In this document: positions 53,600 through 64,000 of the stretch, piece by piece | Layout: the number at the start of each line of letters is the position of its first letter | Position numbering within the stretch: the first letter of the stretch is position 1 | Position numbers and translations under genes: made by a program | Assembly (NCBI GenBank): GCA_036346395.1 | Contig: CM070611.1 | Location: forward strand, 25,616,473 to 25,680,472 | DNA length: 64,000 nucleotides | From: Hsuehochloa calcarea | Lineage: Eukaryota; Streptophyta; Magnoliopsida; Poales; Poaceae | Direction: 5' to 3' | Notes under the pieces: model-generated | Seen by the model: the letters and a program-made list of their open reading frames with translations, nothing else | What the model was told of the DNA's origin: nothing | The model's database searches: none

Positions 53600-54697
53600 A
53601 TAGCACGCCCTCATAGCACTCTAACCATCAATACTAACAACCGACATTTATCTAATCATGGAAGCATTCATTGTCCTACCTTTGTTCAGAAATTGGAATG
53701 AAATAACTTTAATCTTCAGTAATGGAATATTTATAAGACGAGGTTTTGGAAGTCATTACAACCACCCTCATTCATTACTTCATACCTATAACAACAATTT
53801 AGCATTGCAAAATCATGTGGATTTAGCATTTGTACAAATTCTTCAGCTATCCAAGTAGAAGACATATTTAGGGTTAATATTTATCAAGACAAAATCAACT
53901 TCACTTTTGAAGGTATTATCTAAGAGTCATTGGTTTGCATCAAGATATTAACCCAACCTGATAACTCCTACCATACCAAATAAATCTTTTAAATAAAACC
54001 TATTAGATAAAGTATGACAACATATCATTAAAGGGTTTTAACATTCTCCTTCTCATAAGAAAGGCATAAAACTTCAACTCTCAAATTGACCCAAAAGAAA
54101 TATGCAAGGTCAATGCACACTTAATAAGGAAGTTGCAAAAGAAATCTTCCACTGCCCCAAATTCCAAGCAATCAAATGAGTTACATTTTCCAACAGGGGT
54201 AAAACAGAACTTTCGTGAAAAGATAAATCTGGCAAATTTAACTACGCTCACGTGGAGCAGAAATATAACAATGATCGAAAGAACAAAAATTGTTTCAAAG
54301 AACGATTAGAGACCTATTGGAGCTTGCCCACTTCATTATAACCCCCGTTCAAAAGAAATTCATGAACTGCAAGAAACTACAACCAGGAAACCAGATACAA
54401 GCTCGAGAAAGACAACAACTTCATAAAAGAACTCATGCTCAACACATAACTATGGAATAGGGGGTAAGTACTTCTCTATTTTCATACCACGAACAGTGGT
54501 GTAGTTTGGCAAAACCCAGGACAACAACCACAATCTCAACTTCTCAATGTACGTTACCAATACACATAGCCAATATAGTCAATTATGAATATAAGGTCAT
54601 CTCATAGTAATCATAGAATAAATTCATATATATATATATATATATATATATAGTCAATTATGAATATAAGATCATCTCATAGTAATCATAGAATAAA

Positions 54698-54745
<48 letters not shown>

Positions 54746-54914
54746 ATATCGCATCATATCATAGATTAACCACAAGAAAGATAGTACAGAAGCAATTCAA
54801 TACAACACAACAAAATGAACCACATCACTAGAAATACGGATGCAATGGATTTCCCAAACCCCACCTACTGTGCACAGTGTGTTATTTTAATACTTTGCTT
54901 ACCATGGAGCTAAA
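53600..54914. other. Element #3 internal region, right part
   Basis: No coding domain is recognised. It contains the AT microsatellite with a duplicated flank and ends at the primer-binding site on the minus strand. Confidence 0.65.
54584..54742. repeat. AT microsatellite with duplicated flanking unit
   Basis: Two AT runs (about 54629-54651 and 54701-54742) each follow the same ~50-bp segment (ATGAATATAAGRTCATCTCA...AATTCATAT). The whole unit looks tandemly duplicated, and AT-run length is likely to vary between individuals. Confidence 0.85.
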
Positions 54915-54918
54915 GCCC

Positions 54919-54932
54919 GCTCTGATACCAAC
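54919..54932 (-). other. Element #3 primer-binding site
   Basis: The minus strand reads GTTGGTATCAGAGC directly after the 5' LTR, an exact match to the initiator tRNA-Met complement. Confidence 0.85.
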
Positions 54933-57043
54933 TGTAACACCCTGGCTATTCAGAAGCCAAGATGTCACTCAATACTAACAAAACAATAGAAAACGAACAG
55001 ATATACACAAATAACACTGTCCCTATAGCAATAATTCATATGAAACCAACGATATATTTAACAATTCCTAATAAAGAAAGGGAAACAATTATAACATGAG
55101 TATATGGTGACCATAACCAAGTTAGTTTATTACAATTCGACAGTTATCAAATAAATGACATGAGTTAAAATTATCAATGAATTCTGGTTTAAGATAAGTG
55201 GCGTGCATCGTGCTGGACTACTCCCTTCCAAGATTTCCTTCATCATCATTTACCTAAATTAAACAATAAAACAAGGATGAGCCAAAGACTCAGCAAGTAC
55301 TTTTCATAATAAATTAAGTAGAGAGTGGACAAGCCAACCACATCTGAAAAAGTAGCAATGCCTCAGAACATGTGCATGTATGAATATAATGAAAGAATAC
55401 ATTGAAGGAATGGACTGCTCAACAGCTTATACCGGTATAGCGAGTGATACACCCGTCGGTATTCACTCAAGCCCGTACTTAACGAAGTCCGGGGATTCCA
55501 AATACCGTATGAAGAACGTTTCACACGGGTGTCCAAGATTGCCCACATTGGAGTGGTGGGACTTACATGCCCATACAGGAGTTGATGGGTCTTACAATTT
55601 CCACTTCTGTGGTCAAAATGAAAACGTTGCGTGAATGGAATGGATGGCATGAAATGAACTTTTATCACATGAAACTAAAGAATAAGACACTGCATATGAA
55701 TATGACTTGCAAGTCTAGCATTACATCCACATACAATCAACAACATTCAATAGGGCAAAACAAGTACTTGCCTTCCTCGTTGTGACGTGCTAGGAGGCAA
55801 CGAAGGTGCTCCTCCACTCACCGCCTCACCGCCTACACAAATATATAGTTGAAATAAGGATAACATGGTACGACATAGCTACAGGTGTCCTATACTAACC
55901 CTCTGATTAACCAACACGGTCAACTGATTTAAACTAACATTAAACTATTCAGCCCCTGCCAACTCTACTGGGCAGCAGTACAAAAAAAATAATAATAATT
56001 ACTGTTCTGGAACTCGGAACGACCTGAAACCAGTGCCCAAAGAAACCTAATGCACAAATCCACGAAACTCTAGTTGACGGGATTTACCAAATCTACCAAA
56101 ACCATTAACTAAATACCAGTTGAAAAAGTTTGACAGACATATTTCTAGACCACAGAACAGTAGAAAAGATTATGGCATAACTTTTACTCCAATGATCCAA
56201 TGGGGGTGGTCTTTATCAATTTGGAAATATTATTAAAAATGGTACAATAACCTAGTTGGGTGGAGGTCCAATAAAGAATAAATAGACTGATTCTTCTCGT
56301 CAGACAATTAGAACAGCGCGCAAAGAATAAATCATAACTCTTGAACTGTAAGTCCGAAACTCGTAATATCAGTAGCTATGGAGAGCTAAGAACCGTGGCC
56401 AAAACTCTAGGAGACGAAATTATCAGATTCTGGATCTAAGGACCCGAAAATGGCCACGTAACCTACTGGACAGAATAGATCTATTAACAATAGATTTCGA
56501 TTCAACCAAATTTAATCGAATTCATGTCTACCAATTTGTCAAACGACCAAGAACGACGATTGTTACCCTTGATGATCCCAGTGAAGTGATGAACGAGCCT
56601 TGGTGAAGACAGTTCTCGTTCTCCTCACCCTCTCCTTCCTTTCTTTTGGCGAGCAGTCTTTGTCCTCCTCCTCTCGTCCCGTGAAGGCCGACAACAGTGT
56701 CTGACAACAAGGGCAGGAGGAGCAAGCACCAATGGTGGGAGGAGCAGCACCAGTGCGGCAGGAGGCGCCAAGGGCATGGAGGAGGTGGTGGCCGGTTGGA
56801 GATGGGGAGGGGGTGTGTGGCGGCTTGGGGAGGGGAATGGGGAGTGAGAGGGGAGAGGCTAGGGTTCGAGCGGAGGAAAACCCCCCTTGGCTGGCCCCCC
56901 TCATGGGCCCCTCTGGTGTGGCCCAGCCCAGTTGCTTGGAAGTTATTTGAAAAACCCCGTCGATCTAGGAAATTTGATTCTTATTTGTCTTTTCCCTCCC
57001 CGGCTCCTTTTCTAATTACCCGATCCAATTATGGGGTATTACA
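54933..57043 (-). repeat. Element #3 5' LTR
   Basis: Length is 2111 bp. The plus strand starts TGTAACACCCTGGC and ends TATGGGGTATTACA. It is paired with 47695-49816 in the same orientation. Confidence 0.9.
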
Positions 57044-58904
57044 AAGTGACATCACAATCATATCACATATTTATTTAACATAAATCAGAGTTTATTACAA
57101 AATTGGGCTCAAGGCCAAATAAAATAACACAGCGGAAACAAAATAGTGAGCCACACGATGCGCCACAGGCAATCGTCTAGGGGCGTAGGCCTGGTCGTCC
57201 TCACCGTCTTGATAGAATTCTTCACCTAAATAAATATTATTCAACGAGTGAGCACAACTTTCGTGCTTGCAAGTTACACCCAATAAAAGAATATAATGCA
57301 TGCATAAGTAAACAAGTTAGGATGATAGGGTCTATTTTGCATAAAGCAATATTTTTAGTTTTAAATACTCATACTAAGTTTCAAGGCAATTTTTAATCTA
57401 CAACTAAAATCAGATTTTTCAATTGACAGTTTTATAGTAGATAACCTCCATGAATGAATGATGAAGGATACCCTCCTATCACATAACTAACTGCCCAATT
57501 TTTACCACAAGGATTTACCATCCTAAAATCATTTACTAAAATTATTTTTAAAACAAAAACCAAATTCTAACTTAGAGTGGCTTTGCTCAGTATGTCCATG
57601 ACCGCGGACACGGCTATTCGAATAGTTTTATACTTTGCAGAGGTTGTATAACTTTACCTACAAGAGGTAATTTACTTTTAATGTCGGCCAATACACGCTT
57701 CCGAAGGTGTGCGACTAAGCAATTATCACAAGGCTTCTCTAATGCTCTACCTCAAGGCTTATATGCTGCTAAGGTTTCACATCCATTGGGTTAACCACCC
57801 GCCGGAAGCCCCCTCTTGTGCTAGGTGGGAATACTATTTAACCAACACCCACACAACAACATGGCACACAAGACCATGAGGTATTATAAATTAATAAGCC
57901 TAGTCCTGCCCACTTAGAACATGTGGTAGTATGGTGTAGCTTAGCAAGATGTGCCTCGAAGACCGGTCCTTAACTGACTTGGGCAACATCGCACAACCCT
58001 GGACTCGATTATAGAAATGAATCGATCCTGTCCATCGACTTGCACCAAACCAGCAACCATTTTGCCCAAGTCTAAACCATTTTAATTTATTTCACAAGTA
58101 AAAGCATTTCCTAAACTTTCCATGGTAAGACAATACCATAGACTCAATCTGAAACAAATTTGAATACTTTGGCTAAATCCCCAAATTCAAGGTTTTGGTC
58201 TAAGTGTTATCTAAGCATAATTGTTTTAAAATTTTATTTTGACTATGGTGACAAGGAAATGATAATCCAACTATCAACATTGGCTGTACAAAGGAATTGG
58301 AATACCTAGGAATTTTAAAACAAGAATTTAAAATAACTGAATAGAATTATGCATTCAATAGTAATTTAAAATACAATGAAATAATTTAAAATAGTAGTAT
58401 CAATGTGAATAATGGTATAACTTTCCATACTTGAATTCCGGATAATCTAACTCTTCCGAAGGGTCGAGCTCTCTAGAGTCGTTAAAAAATCTATCTGCGA
58501 AAATACAACAAATTCAAATAATACTCAAATAAATTCAAATAAAAATTCAAATTAACACCAAATTAAATAATTTTAGCTTATTTAGCTAGATCTTTAATTT
58601 ATATGAATTTCAAAATTTGAATCAACTAAATCAGAGTTCGTATGAAGAAATACGAGCTCCTCGAAGTATAAATCTAAAGAAAACCTTAATTCAGATTTTA
58701 TTGGAGAAATCATGAGTGGGAGCTGGTGTGCCCGCTGGAAAGGAGGCAGAGTTCTCGGATGTACGGGCAGGAATGGGTCGCAGCCGGGGTAGGCATGGGC
58801 GAGGAAGAAGACTGGGGATGTGATGGGGTGGTTGGCAGCAAAACCCAGGGGCATTATGGCGAAACCACGGGCACATGGAGACGTGCTCGTGAACATCTGG
58901 CGAG

Positions 58905-59941
58905 GCTGAGCCAAGGTGGAAGACGGCCCCTGCTAGTGGGGCCCACTAGCCGAGAGACAGAGGAGGGGAATAAGGTTAGGGTTTTTTATTTAAATCAGAT
59001 TTGTTTGCTGAATTTTTACACTAGGCAAACGACATCAAAATGTTATGAAACTTTTTTTGAGGGCTCTGGACCTAATGTTGTTCATTAGGTAAATTTTCCA
59101 GGAGTTTATCTCTTTTTGATTTTCTCTAAAATTCTGACAATTTTCTGTTTTTTCTGTTTTTGTATTGGTTATTCTTAACAAAGTTTCACATAAGTTGTTT
59201 AGTAAATTTTTCCTGGAAGGTTATGCCCAAGCTAATTCTTTCAACTTTTATTTTTTTGTTTTCCTTTATCAAATTTATTTTAAGTGCATTTTTGTTTGCA
59301 TTTCATGTTTTGCTTTTAAACAAACATTCAAATTTCAAACATGGGTGGATTTTCCTATGTAAAATGATCAAATTATTTTTCCCAATGCATTTCTATTAAG
59401 CATTACCAAGATATGGATTTTGGGAAGTTACAGATGAAGTCTGGTAGGTGGGGTCCACCCGTCAGCGAGAGGGAGAGAGAGAGAGAGTTTTGACTAGGTT
59501 TTGGATTTAAGGCTGAAGGTTTGCTGATTTTTTTAGACTGAGCAAAAAACTCCAAATTTTATTACACTTTTTTTAGGTCTTCTTACCTAGTGTAGTATAT
59601 AATGTAAATTTTTTAGGAGTTTATCTTGTTTGTGATTTTCTAAAAAATCTTTACAAATTTCTGTTATTATGTAATTGCATTTGTTATTCTTAATAAAAAT
59701 TCACATCAATTGTTTAATAGTTTTCCCCTAAGCAATTATGGTCAAAATAATTATCTCAACTATTTTATTTCATTTTTAAAATTTCCTTTAAGTGCATGTT
59801 TGTTTGAATTTTATTATTTGCTTTTAAAGAAAAGTTCAAAATTAAAAAATGGCTAGATTTTCATATGTAAAATGGTAAAAATAATTTTTCCAATGTATTT
59901 CTATTATGTATTCCCAAAATATGGATTTTTGGGATGTTACA
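58905..59941. repeat. About 510-bp tandem duplication in LTR #6
   Basis: Segments of about 58905-59432 and 59433-59941 share the same order of blocks: GGTGGGGYCCAC, a GCTGA(A/T)TTTTT-like stretch, AGGAGTTTATCT, a long T-rich run, and a terminal TATGGATTTT(T)GGGAnGTTAC. Copies are clearly diverged, so the duplication is old. The LTR terminus sequence is thus present twice. Confidence 0.7.
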
Positions 59942-61180
59942 ACGACGCTGTCGCTACCAACACCGACTCAACCTACTCACGCCCACGAAGGGGAGCAGCC
60001 CCATCCAGTGTTTCGCTTTAGCTTAATCTCCAACCTTATGCTCTCTCCATCCCATTGACAGGTGGGCCCCGCCATTTCTTTTTTTCCATTTCGTCTTTTC
60101 TCTAATTGAGAAATTACCAAAATGGCCCCAAGCATACAACAATAAGGAATTAATCCTAGAAGTATAGCTAGTGCGTGACCGTTGGGTCAGGCAGTGAAAT
60201 GAAGTTGATGATGAATTTTAAATCGAAATCAAAATGAAAATGTAGTTTGCAAGAAATATGAATAAGTTAAATACATTATTTAAATGAAATTGATGAAAAA
60301 AAAATAAATCTGAAATATATTCATAAATTTAATTTTGGAGTTAACCTCGATAGTCACGTGAGCAAAGATCAAACGCTGGCAGTTACTACACACATGCATG
60401 CAGAAGAGAACATGCACGTCCATGTATGTCCACATAAATAAAAGTACAGTTGCGTGATCGTTGGTTCAAGCAATAAATTAAAGTTAAAGCGATAAAAAAA
60501 TTAAATTAAAACAACATGTACTGATTAGGAAAATATTAATAAGTTGTAATTGGTGTAAAAAATAAATATGGAAAATATTCATAAAGTCAAATTTGGAATC
60601 TAAAACAGTGGAATTCAAGATTAAATTAGATTTTTTTTAAAGGTGAAAATTTTGAAACTTTTCAGCTGGAGTTCGTGACGAAAACATTGATATCTAAATT
60701 AAGTTCACAACTAAAATAGGTAATAATTTTAAGATTCTTGCTTCCATCTGATTATAATCTATAGTCTTTTCGGAAAAAATATAATACAGTATATAGCCTG
60801 TGCGGATGCACTAGTCTATATTAGAAACTCTCCTAGAAGCCCTTATATTAATCACAGGAGGTAAAAGGTAGAAATTCCCACCTTAATTAGAGAAAAAGAA
60901 AAAAGCTAGAAATTCCCACATTAATCAGAGAAAAGAAAAAATCCTAACCATCTAATTTATCATGTGGTACAACCTGCGGTTTGGAATTTTTTTTTAGCCC
61001 ACATGCAGGCATCTGATTGACCTACGTTGCATTTACTAATTAGAGTTGGACTCTCACATTGGCCAATATCCAAATGTACATGGTGTTTTTGTTTTGAACG
61101 CATATAGCTTCACCAAATAACCATGTGGGATACGGATACTTACTAAATATTGACATCCGAACACGTGAGAAATTAATATA
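59942..61180. other. Non-coding segment between LTR #6 and CACTA-B
   Basis: I see no gene. Parts about 60170-60350 and 60440-60605 are loosely repeated (GCGTGAYCGTTGG...AATATTCATAAA). Two ~42-bp near-copies containing GAAATTCCCAC occur at about 60878-60950. A Helitron-like hairpin lies at about 60792-60814. Confidence 0.5.
60792..60814 (+). mobile_element. Possible Helitron 3' terminus (plus strand)
   Basis: TAGCCTGTGCGGATGCACTAG contains the hairpin GTGC-GGAT-GCAC next to a terminal CTAG followed by T, the Helitron 3' pattern. The loosely repeated AT-rich DNA to its left could be the non-autonomous body. No 5' TC end was fixed. Confidence 0.4.
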
Positions 61181-61195
61181 CACTACTACAGAAAA
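61181..61195 (+). repeat. CACTA-B left terminal inverted repeat
   Basis: CACTACTACAGAAAA, identical over 15 bases to 1186-1200. Confidence 0.85.
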
Positions 61196-61199
61196 CCTC

Positions 61200-61606
61200 A
61201 TCACAGATGGTTCGGAACCGTCATCACAGACGGTTTTTGAACCGTCTGAATTTTTATATCTGTGATAACAGGCGGTTATCACAGACGGTTTTTCAACCGT
61301 CTGTGATAAGTTTAAGACATACGGTTTTTTAATAGAACCGTCCGTGAATCTGAAGTATCACAGACGGTTCTATTACCAAACCGTCTGTGATACTTCAGAA
61401 TCATAGACGGTTCTATTAAAAAGCCGTCTGTGATACTTCAGAATCAGAGACAGCTCTAGTAAAAAACCGTCTGTGATACTACATAATCACAGACGGTTTG
61501 ATCTAAGAACCGTCTGTGAGGCTTGCATATCACAGACGGTTCTTGGTTTAAACCGTCTGTGATTACCTAGTATCACACACGGTTTTGAACAAAACCGTCT
61601 GTGATA
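61200..61606. repeat. CACTA-B subterminal repeat array
   Basis: About fifteen copies of TCACAGACGGTT in alternating orientation form hairpin pairs. Fewer units are decayed than in CACTA-A's left array, so this copy may be younger. Confidence 0.88.
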
Positions 61607-61683
61607 TGTCATTCCAATAACTAGTTTTTGTCGTATTTTCAACTAGCCTCAGGAATTGCTAGCCATGCCCTCTGAAAACAAAC

Positions 61684-61839
61684 AAGCAGAAACAGCGACA
61701 TCACAGATTATTGTTGACAACTCAAAGTGATCATTTAACTCAAAATCAATTACAAACGAATAAGTAGAAATAGCTACATCACAAATTATTGTTGACAACT
61801 CAAAGTGTTCATTTAACTCAAAATCAATTACAAAAGAAT
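61684..61839. repeat. 78-bp tandem duplication specific to CACTA-B
   Basis: Units 61684-61761 and 61762-61839 share ATTGTTGACAACTCAAAGTG and AACTCAAAATCAATTACAAA. CACTA-A has one copy at about 1781-1855. The repeat lies in the gene's 3' flank. Confidence 0.85.
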
Positions 61840-61916
61840 GTTTCAAGTATTGTCGCTAGAGTTACAAATTGAATTACAACTAGTCAAAGTGAGTTACAAT
61901 ATTGAATCAATTACAA

Positions 61917-64000
61917 CTAGTCGACGACGTGAAACTCTCCGTCGGGGTTAACGATTTCCGACTTGATGAAGCCGCAGAGCAACCCTCGAACGTGTGTGAC
62001 CTCGTTCTTACGGAGTGCTTTTAACTCTAGGTTCAAGTCACATCGGTAGCAAGAGTAAAGTAGTAAAAATATATATTTAAATTTATAATTAGAAAATAAC
62101 TATAGCGAGATTGACCTACGTGGGGATCGTGTGTCGTGGAATTAATCAATAGCCGCATATGATGGCATACGTAGAATGCGCATAGGTGATCTTGTTTTTG
62201 CTGGCGGCACTGCAAAAATGGATATACATATATAGGTACAGTCAGTTCGAGACGCAATATTTACGGAGTATGATATATTATTATTGTGTTATATCGCGTA
62301 CCGGAAATCGCATCTTATGGGTTAGTGTGGCGCTCGTTCCCTTGTATAAACCTCCCTCAGCAACATAGCCGATGAACGCCCTACATGATTCCAAAAAGTT
62401 ATCCTCGTCCATTTCAAACGAAGGAAGACTACAATACAATTATGTGCGGAGGAAATGATCGTACCTTTCGAGTATTCCTTTATGAAGGGTGAAGTCATGG
62501 TTTTGTTGAGTAGAGAATCAAGGTACAATACCATGTTCCTCTTTGGCACAATAATCACAAGAATCGATGGAACCTACTCATGTATGTCGCTATAGTCATA
62601 AACCTATATATGTTCAAGCGAATTTTGTGTAGCAAGTAGTGAAGCACTTACTTACGGTTGTGCGGCACCATTATGTACTCCTTGCCGTTACGAGCAAGCA
62701 ATCTCATTTTATGTAATTCTCGGCGTAGGATGCGTCTTGGTTTATTGTTTGCTCGAGATCACATGCGGTCGAGAAACCCACCGGTTCGTTGATTCGACGG
62801 GCACATTTCACAATGTATCCGCATGCGTAAGGAATGAGTCGTGATATTTATCGCTATCACGCGAGTGTAGAAATTGATTGTACACACTTACGATGTCCAA
62901 CATCGTAGAAGTGAGGCGTCGAGGCGATTAGGTTGTATAGGTCGAATAAGTCCTCGAAGCCCACGGCGAAGTGGCCCGCCTCGTGATGAAAATGCTCGCT
63001 CCGTGTCGGCGATTCGAAGATGGCTCCTCCTCTTGGGTCTTGCGCATGTACCACTCATGCAAAGATTGACAAGCTAGTCCCGAGCCGGTTAGTTCTTTGT
63101 CGAGACCAGCGGATATCGAAGGAGTATTGCGGGGCTTGGCGGCGCTTGAATCTTCTTCGATATCGATTTGCCGTAACGAGGCGCTGCGATGCGTCTTCTC
63201 CGGAGATGACTCGGGGGATCGATATGGTGACACGCTTGTCGTGTCCTTCTGCGTCTTCTCGGCGGGAACCGATGAGGCGGGCTTCGAGCGAAGGTCGGGC
63301 GGACTCATCGAGGTCCTATTGGAGAGGCGGCGGGTCGTGACGATATCGCGTCACTGCAGGGTCCAGGGCGATGTCCTTCTTGGGCCACTGGATAAAAGTG
63401 TGCACGGCATCCCCTAGTGTTATGATTTCTTCGTTCGGGGGAATCTCCAGCGGGATGGCCATGAAATTGTCATGTACCATGTCCACCTGCACCCTGGCGT
63501 AACCCTGCGCCACCGGTATGCCGTCTTTGCCTTGCCTCTTCTGGTATGGATACACCATACCCCTTGACCTCAATAGCAATCGACCCAACCATCCTCACTT
63601 GGAGCTTGCAGGGCGTCGGCTCCTACAAAACGGTACACAATTAGCTAAGGCGTCCTATATGTCTATATTTGGAGCATTCCAGAGATGTACATTACCTCGA
63701 TGTCGTCGATCGGTAATTGCACGTCGTCATGTCCAGAATTATGTGTGGACGCGACGCTACTCCGATGTTGAGGAGGACTTGCTCCCAAATTAACAGGGGC
63801 GGCTTGCGCCCTCATGAGTTCATTTACTTGGTTCTGTAAATTTGTTATTTGTCCTTGAAATTTTTCAATAATGACATGTTCCAAACGAGTGTCGTGCTGG
63901 TCCTTAGATCTCTTCCTACTCCTATATGTGGCGGAGTCGTGTGGGAATCCATCCCTCCAAGGTACGTAAACCCCAACACCTCGTGTGCGACCCGGGTGCT
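61917..64000 (-). pseudogene. CACTA-B transposase_24/Ulp1-like gene, 3' part
   Basis: The gene continues beyond the right edge. From there leftward the minus strand shows a coiled-coil exon (EHVIIEKFQGQITNLQNQ, 63884-63720) ending in a likely GT donor, then an exon with ARVQVDMVHDNF and IPLEIPPNEEIITLGDA (63540-63420), a Ser-rich linker (63308-63100), and the C48-type region. That region keeps YLDSLL (Asp 62517-62519) and LCAFYVCHH, but a one-base loss near 62560 breaks the HWIL motif. The last exon ends NPDGEFHVVD with TAG at 61917-61919. In-frame breaks near 63560 and in the protease show it is inactive. Together, copies A and B retain complementary parts of the protease signature. Confidence 0.78.

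Larger units (their letters stand above)
47695..57043 (-). mobile_element. Non-autonomous LTR retrotransposon #3 (same group as #2)
   Basis: LTRs at 47695-49816 and 54933-57043 are flanked by the exact duplication AAGTG (47690-47694 and 57044-57048). The minus strand carries a tRNA-Met primer site after the 5' LTR (54933-57043) and the purine tract TAAGGGGTTAGAA before the 3' LTR. The 5.1-kb internal region has no recognisable gag or pol and contains a foreign retroelement fragment at about 52791-53596. LTR and internal ends match element #2, including CACACTGTGCACAGTAGG after the primer site. Transposition would need proteins in trans. Confidence 0.88.
47608..59941 (-). mobile_element. Gypsy-type lone LTR #6, split by element #3
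   Basis: The pieces 47608-47694 and 57049-59941 join to about 2.98 kb. On the minus strand it begins TGTAACATCCCAAAAATCC and ends CGGGTTCAACA. It shares blocks with gypsy #1's LTR, for example CCTGGACTAGTG near the end and TATTCGAATAGCCG with ATGGACAT (57592-57626), so it is a related chromovirus LTR. No internal region is seen. The flanks are ACATC on the left and ACGAC on the right, so no clean target duplication exists; it may be a truncated or recombined copy and not a simple solo LTR. Confidence 0.65.
61181..64000 (-). mobile_element. CACTA-B, left part, running off the window
   Basis: It begins CACTACTACAGAAAA, identical to the left end of CACTA-A, preceded by ATA. A subterminal array, the same 3' sequence and a second copy of the transposase_24/Ulp1-like gene follow, in the same orientation and order as at 1186-3990. 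The right end is outside the window, so the duplication cannot be checked. Confidence 0.85.

Noticed and set aside
58726..59088. 120-aa plus-strand frame with Gly/Glu-rich start
   Set aside because: It lies antisense within LTR #6 at the border of a tandem duplication and shows no domain or codon bias.
1..64000. Microbial-type systems (defence islands, operons, toxin genes, phage)
   Set aside because: Base composition, TATA boxes, introns, CACTA termini, LTRs with tRNA-Met primer sites and 5-bp duplications all mark plant nuclear DNA. No such genes are present.

Overview
This window looks like a repeat-rich, intergenic stretch of a grass nuclear genome. Rice (Oryza) or a close relative is the best guess, because the element families recall those described in rice: an ORF0-bearing Ty3/gypsy chromovirus like RIRE3/RIRE8, non-autonomous partners like Spip/Squiq, a Sirevirus, a BARE/RIRE1-type copia and CACTA elements of the TCACAGACGGTT type. 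Family names are from memory and were not searched. I find no complete host gene, tRNA or rRNA. The only host-like coding trace is a fragment of a GT14 glycosyltransferase exon at about 19137-19320.

Layout. (1) 1-1185 is non-coding flank with a possible Helitron end. (2) A CACTA transposon, 'CACTA-A', most simply runs from a CACTACTACA terminus at 1186 to the inverted terminus ending at 45702, with AAA on both sides. Its two genes lie on the minus strand: a decayed TNP2 transposase (45012-41921) and a decayed transposase_24/Ulp1-like gene (4925-1921). A second TATA-plus-repeat block lies between them at 19515-19738. (3) CACTA-A was broken by two LTR elements: Ty3/gypsy chromovirus #1 (5729-18060, target duplication AGTAT) and a non-autonomous element #2 (20101-41827, AATTC). 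(4) Element #2 was entered by a minus-strand Sirevirus #4 (23611-37024, TCTTA), whose left LTR was entered by a solo LTR (24347-26710, AGCAA). This is four levels of nesting, each LTR insertion resolved by an exact 5-bp target duplication. Without its insertions CACTA-A would be about 10.4 kb.

(5) 45706-47607 is a minus-strand copia remnant (part of the 3' LTR plus reverse transcriptase/RNase H). (6) 47608-59941 is a minus-strand, gypsy-type lone LTR of about 3 kb, split by non-autonomous element #3 (47695-57043, AAGTG), a relative of #2 in the opposite orientation. Element #3 holds a small retroelement fragment (about 52791-53596). (7) 59942-61180 is AT-rich non-coding DNA with a Helitron-like 3' hairpin. 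(8) A second CACTA of the same family, CACTA-B, starts at 61181 and runs off the right edge.

Nothing here looks like a defence system or an operon. The most notable points are the duplicated promoter-like array inside CACTA-A, the captured glycosyltransferase exon, a Sirevirus with near-identical LTRs and an open 899-aa gag but a broken pol, and the opposing pair of non-autonomous LTR elements. Boundaries were read by eye, and all similarity claims rest on recognised motifs.
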